From: an uncultured Clostridia bacterium
Lineage (GTDB): Bacteria; Bacillota; Clostridia; Lachnospirales; CAG-274
Direction of reading: 5' to 3'
NCBI GenBank assembly: GCA_947629215.1
Contig: CANRCU010000035.1
Coordinates: 1 to 13,115 of the forward strand
Length of the DNA stretch: 13,115 nt
The notes beneath the pieces are model-generated. The model made no database searches, was not told the DNA's origin, and saw nothing but the letters and a program-made list of their open reading frames with translations. Positions within the stretch are counted from its first letter, which is position 1. Each line of letters starts with the position of its first letter. The position numbers were made by a program, and so were the translations under genes. Positions 12,058 to 13,115 of this stretch are shown here, piece after piece.

Positions 12058-13115
12058 ATGGACATAACGGGAATATTGGAAGAAGCAAAGGCTATGCAGT
12101 CTGAATTATGCGCAATAAGACGCAAGATACATCAGTATCCCGAAGTTGGGTTTGATCTGCCAAAAACAAAAGCGTTGGTATGGGAAAAACTTGAAGAAAT
12201 GGGGTATACGCCAAAAGCACTTGGCAAAGCCGGTATAATTGCGGAGGCAGGCAACAGGGATAAAGGGAAAACAATATTACTCCGTGCGGATATGGACGCT
12301 TTGCCGCTTTGCGAAGAAGCGGATATAGAGAATTGCAGCAAAATCACGGGCAAAATGCACGGCTGCGGACACGATATGCATACCGCAATGCTGCTTGGGG
12401 CTGCAAAACTTCTAAAAATGCACGAATCGGAAATAAACGGAACTGTAAAGCTTGAATTTCAGCCTGCCGAGGAAATATTTCAGGGTTCACCCGATATGCT
12501 CAAAGCGGGATTGCTCAAAGACCCCAAAGTCGATGCTGCCGCTATGATACACGTTACTGCGGGAATGCCTTTGCCGTCGGGTACTGTTATTGTATCCGGC
12601 GGAGGCATAACTTCAACTTCGTGCGAACAGTATCATATAAAAGTGAAAGGCAAGGGCGGTCACGGCTCTGTACCGCATGAGGCTGTTGACCCGATAACCG
12701 CTGCCGCACATATACACATTGCACTTCAGGAAATAAACAGCCGTGAACTTGAAGGAAACCAGTTTGGAGTTTTTACAACGGGACGTTTTGAGGCAGGCAA
12801 GGCATCGAATGTTATACCCGATGTTGCGGAAATGTGGGGAACCATACGCACAACAGACCCCGAAAATGCCGTCGGCAAACTTATAAAAGAAAGAATGGTT
12901 CAGATAAGTAAGGGCATTGGTTCGGCTTTCAGATGCGAAACCGAAGTGGAATTTTATGATTTTTGCCCTTGTATGATGATAGACCCTGCATTGTCGGCGG
13001 ATACGCTTAAATATATGAAAGAAATATTCGGTGAAGGCGTTATTGATATGGCAAAAGTCTTTGGCGATAAGGCAGGCGGAGGAAGTGAAGATTTTGCATT
13101 TGTAAGCCATGAAGT
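12058..13115 (+). CDS. M20-family amidohydrolase (3' end outside the window)
   Basis: The first 352 codons of a zinc- or manganese-dependent peptidase-family M20D amidohydrolase, the group that includes hippurate hydrolase, N-acyl-amino-acid amidohydrolases and IAA-amino-acid hydrolases. The opening pattern RRKIHQYPEVGF (21-32) is diagnostic. Metal-site residues are in LLRADMDALP (74-83), MHGCGHDMHTAMLLG (100-114; Cys103, His105), PAEE (136-139) and MIHV (163-166; His165). The lid/dimerisation domain begins near KVKGKGGHGSVPHEAVDP. The segment GGGSEDFAFVSHE before the window end is the usual C-terminal stretch ahead of the last metal His region. The usual length is 380-400, so about 30-50 residues are missing. 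The ATG has AAGGGG at 12044-12049. It is expected to be cytoplasmic, cleaving acyl or aryl groups from amino acids; the exact substrate is unknown. Confidence 0.92.
   Translation, partial: MDITGILEEAKAMQSELCAIRRKIHQYPEVGFDLPKTKALVWEKLEEMGYTPKALGKAGIIAEAGNRDKGKTILLRADMDALPLCEEADIENCSKITGKMHGCGHDMHTAMLLGAAKLLKMHESEINGTVKLEFQPAEEIFQGSPDMLKAGLLKDPKVDAAAMIHVTAGMPLPSGTVIVSGGGITSTSCEQYHIKVKGKGGHGSVPHEAVDPITAAAHIHIALQEINSRELEGNQFGVFTTGRFEAGKASNVIPDVAEMWGTIRTTDPENAVGKLIKERMVQISKGIGSAFRCETEVEFYDFCPCMMIDPALSADTLKYMKEIFGEGVIDMAKVFGDKAGGGSEDFAFVSHE

Noticed and set aside
12613..13110. Long minus-strand open frame of 165 codons
   Set aside because: It lies wholly antisense to the M20 amidohydrolase, has a Cys/His/Tyr/Phe-rich composition typical of reverse reading, and no recognisable domain.
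1..13115. tRNA, rRNA, CRISPR array or prophage genes
   Set aside because: No cloverleaf, regularly spaced repeats, integrase, phage structural gene or rRNA-like sequence was recognised on either strand.

Overview
The window looks like a chromosomal segment of a low- to mid-GC Firmicute of the class Clostridia, probably a gut Lachnospiraceae or Oscillospiraceae relative. I infer this from the AT-rich composition, heavy use of ATA and AAA codons, strong AAGGAGG-type ribosome binding sites, sigma-A promoters close to consensus, and the gene families present. I cannot name a species.

Positions 1-3310 hold a divergent antimicrobial-peptide-resistance-type module. On the minus strand are an OmpR-family response regulator and the 5' end of its sensor histidine kinase. 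On the plus strand is a three-gene ABC-2 transporter, one ATPase and two six-helix permeases, with the features of LanFEG/BcrAB-type exporters, including a Glu where the Q-loop Gln normally sits. The 163-bp gap between the two arms carries an outward promoter and a repeated TTAA cluster that could be the regulator's operator.

Positions 3311-5830 hold a minus-strand housekeeping operon: tilS (tRNA-Ile lysidine synthetase), hpt (hypoxanthine phosphoribosyltransferase) and a small metallo-beta-lactamase-fold hydrolase. It starts from a perfect-consensus sigma-A promoter that has a palindrome in its spacer. It converges on the transporter operon at two back-to-back hairpins. The ftsH gene that often follows hpt in Firmicutes is not there.

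Positions 5831-10345 hold ileS, encoding a eukaryotic-like (type 2) isoleucyl-tRNA synthetase with a GTG start and no T-box leader, then an AEC-family permease that ends at a long rho-independent terminator.

Positions 10346-11905 hold an ECF-type sigma factor followed by a single-span membrane protein that is a likely anti-sigma factor or sensor. The second gene contains a strong in-frame internal start just before its membrane segment. Positions 11906-13115 hold a good sigma-A promoter, a structured leader of about 100 nt, and the first 352 codons of an M20-family amidohydrolase that runs off the window.

Most of the window is ordinary chromosome. The parts most worth a second look are the structured leader before the amidohydrolase, the palindrome inside the tilS promoter, the dual-start anti-sigma gene, and the type 2 ileS without a T-box. 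I saw no CRISPR array, tRNA, rRNA or intact mobile element.
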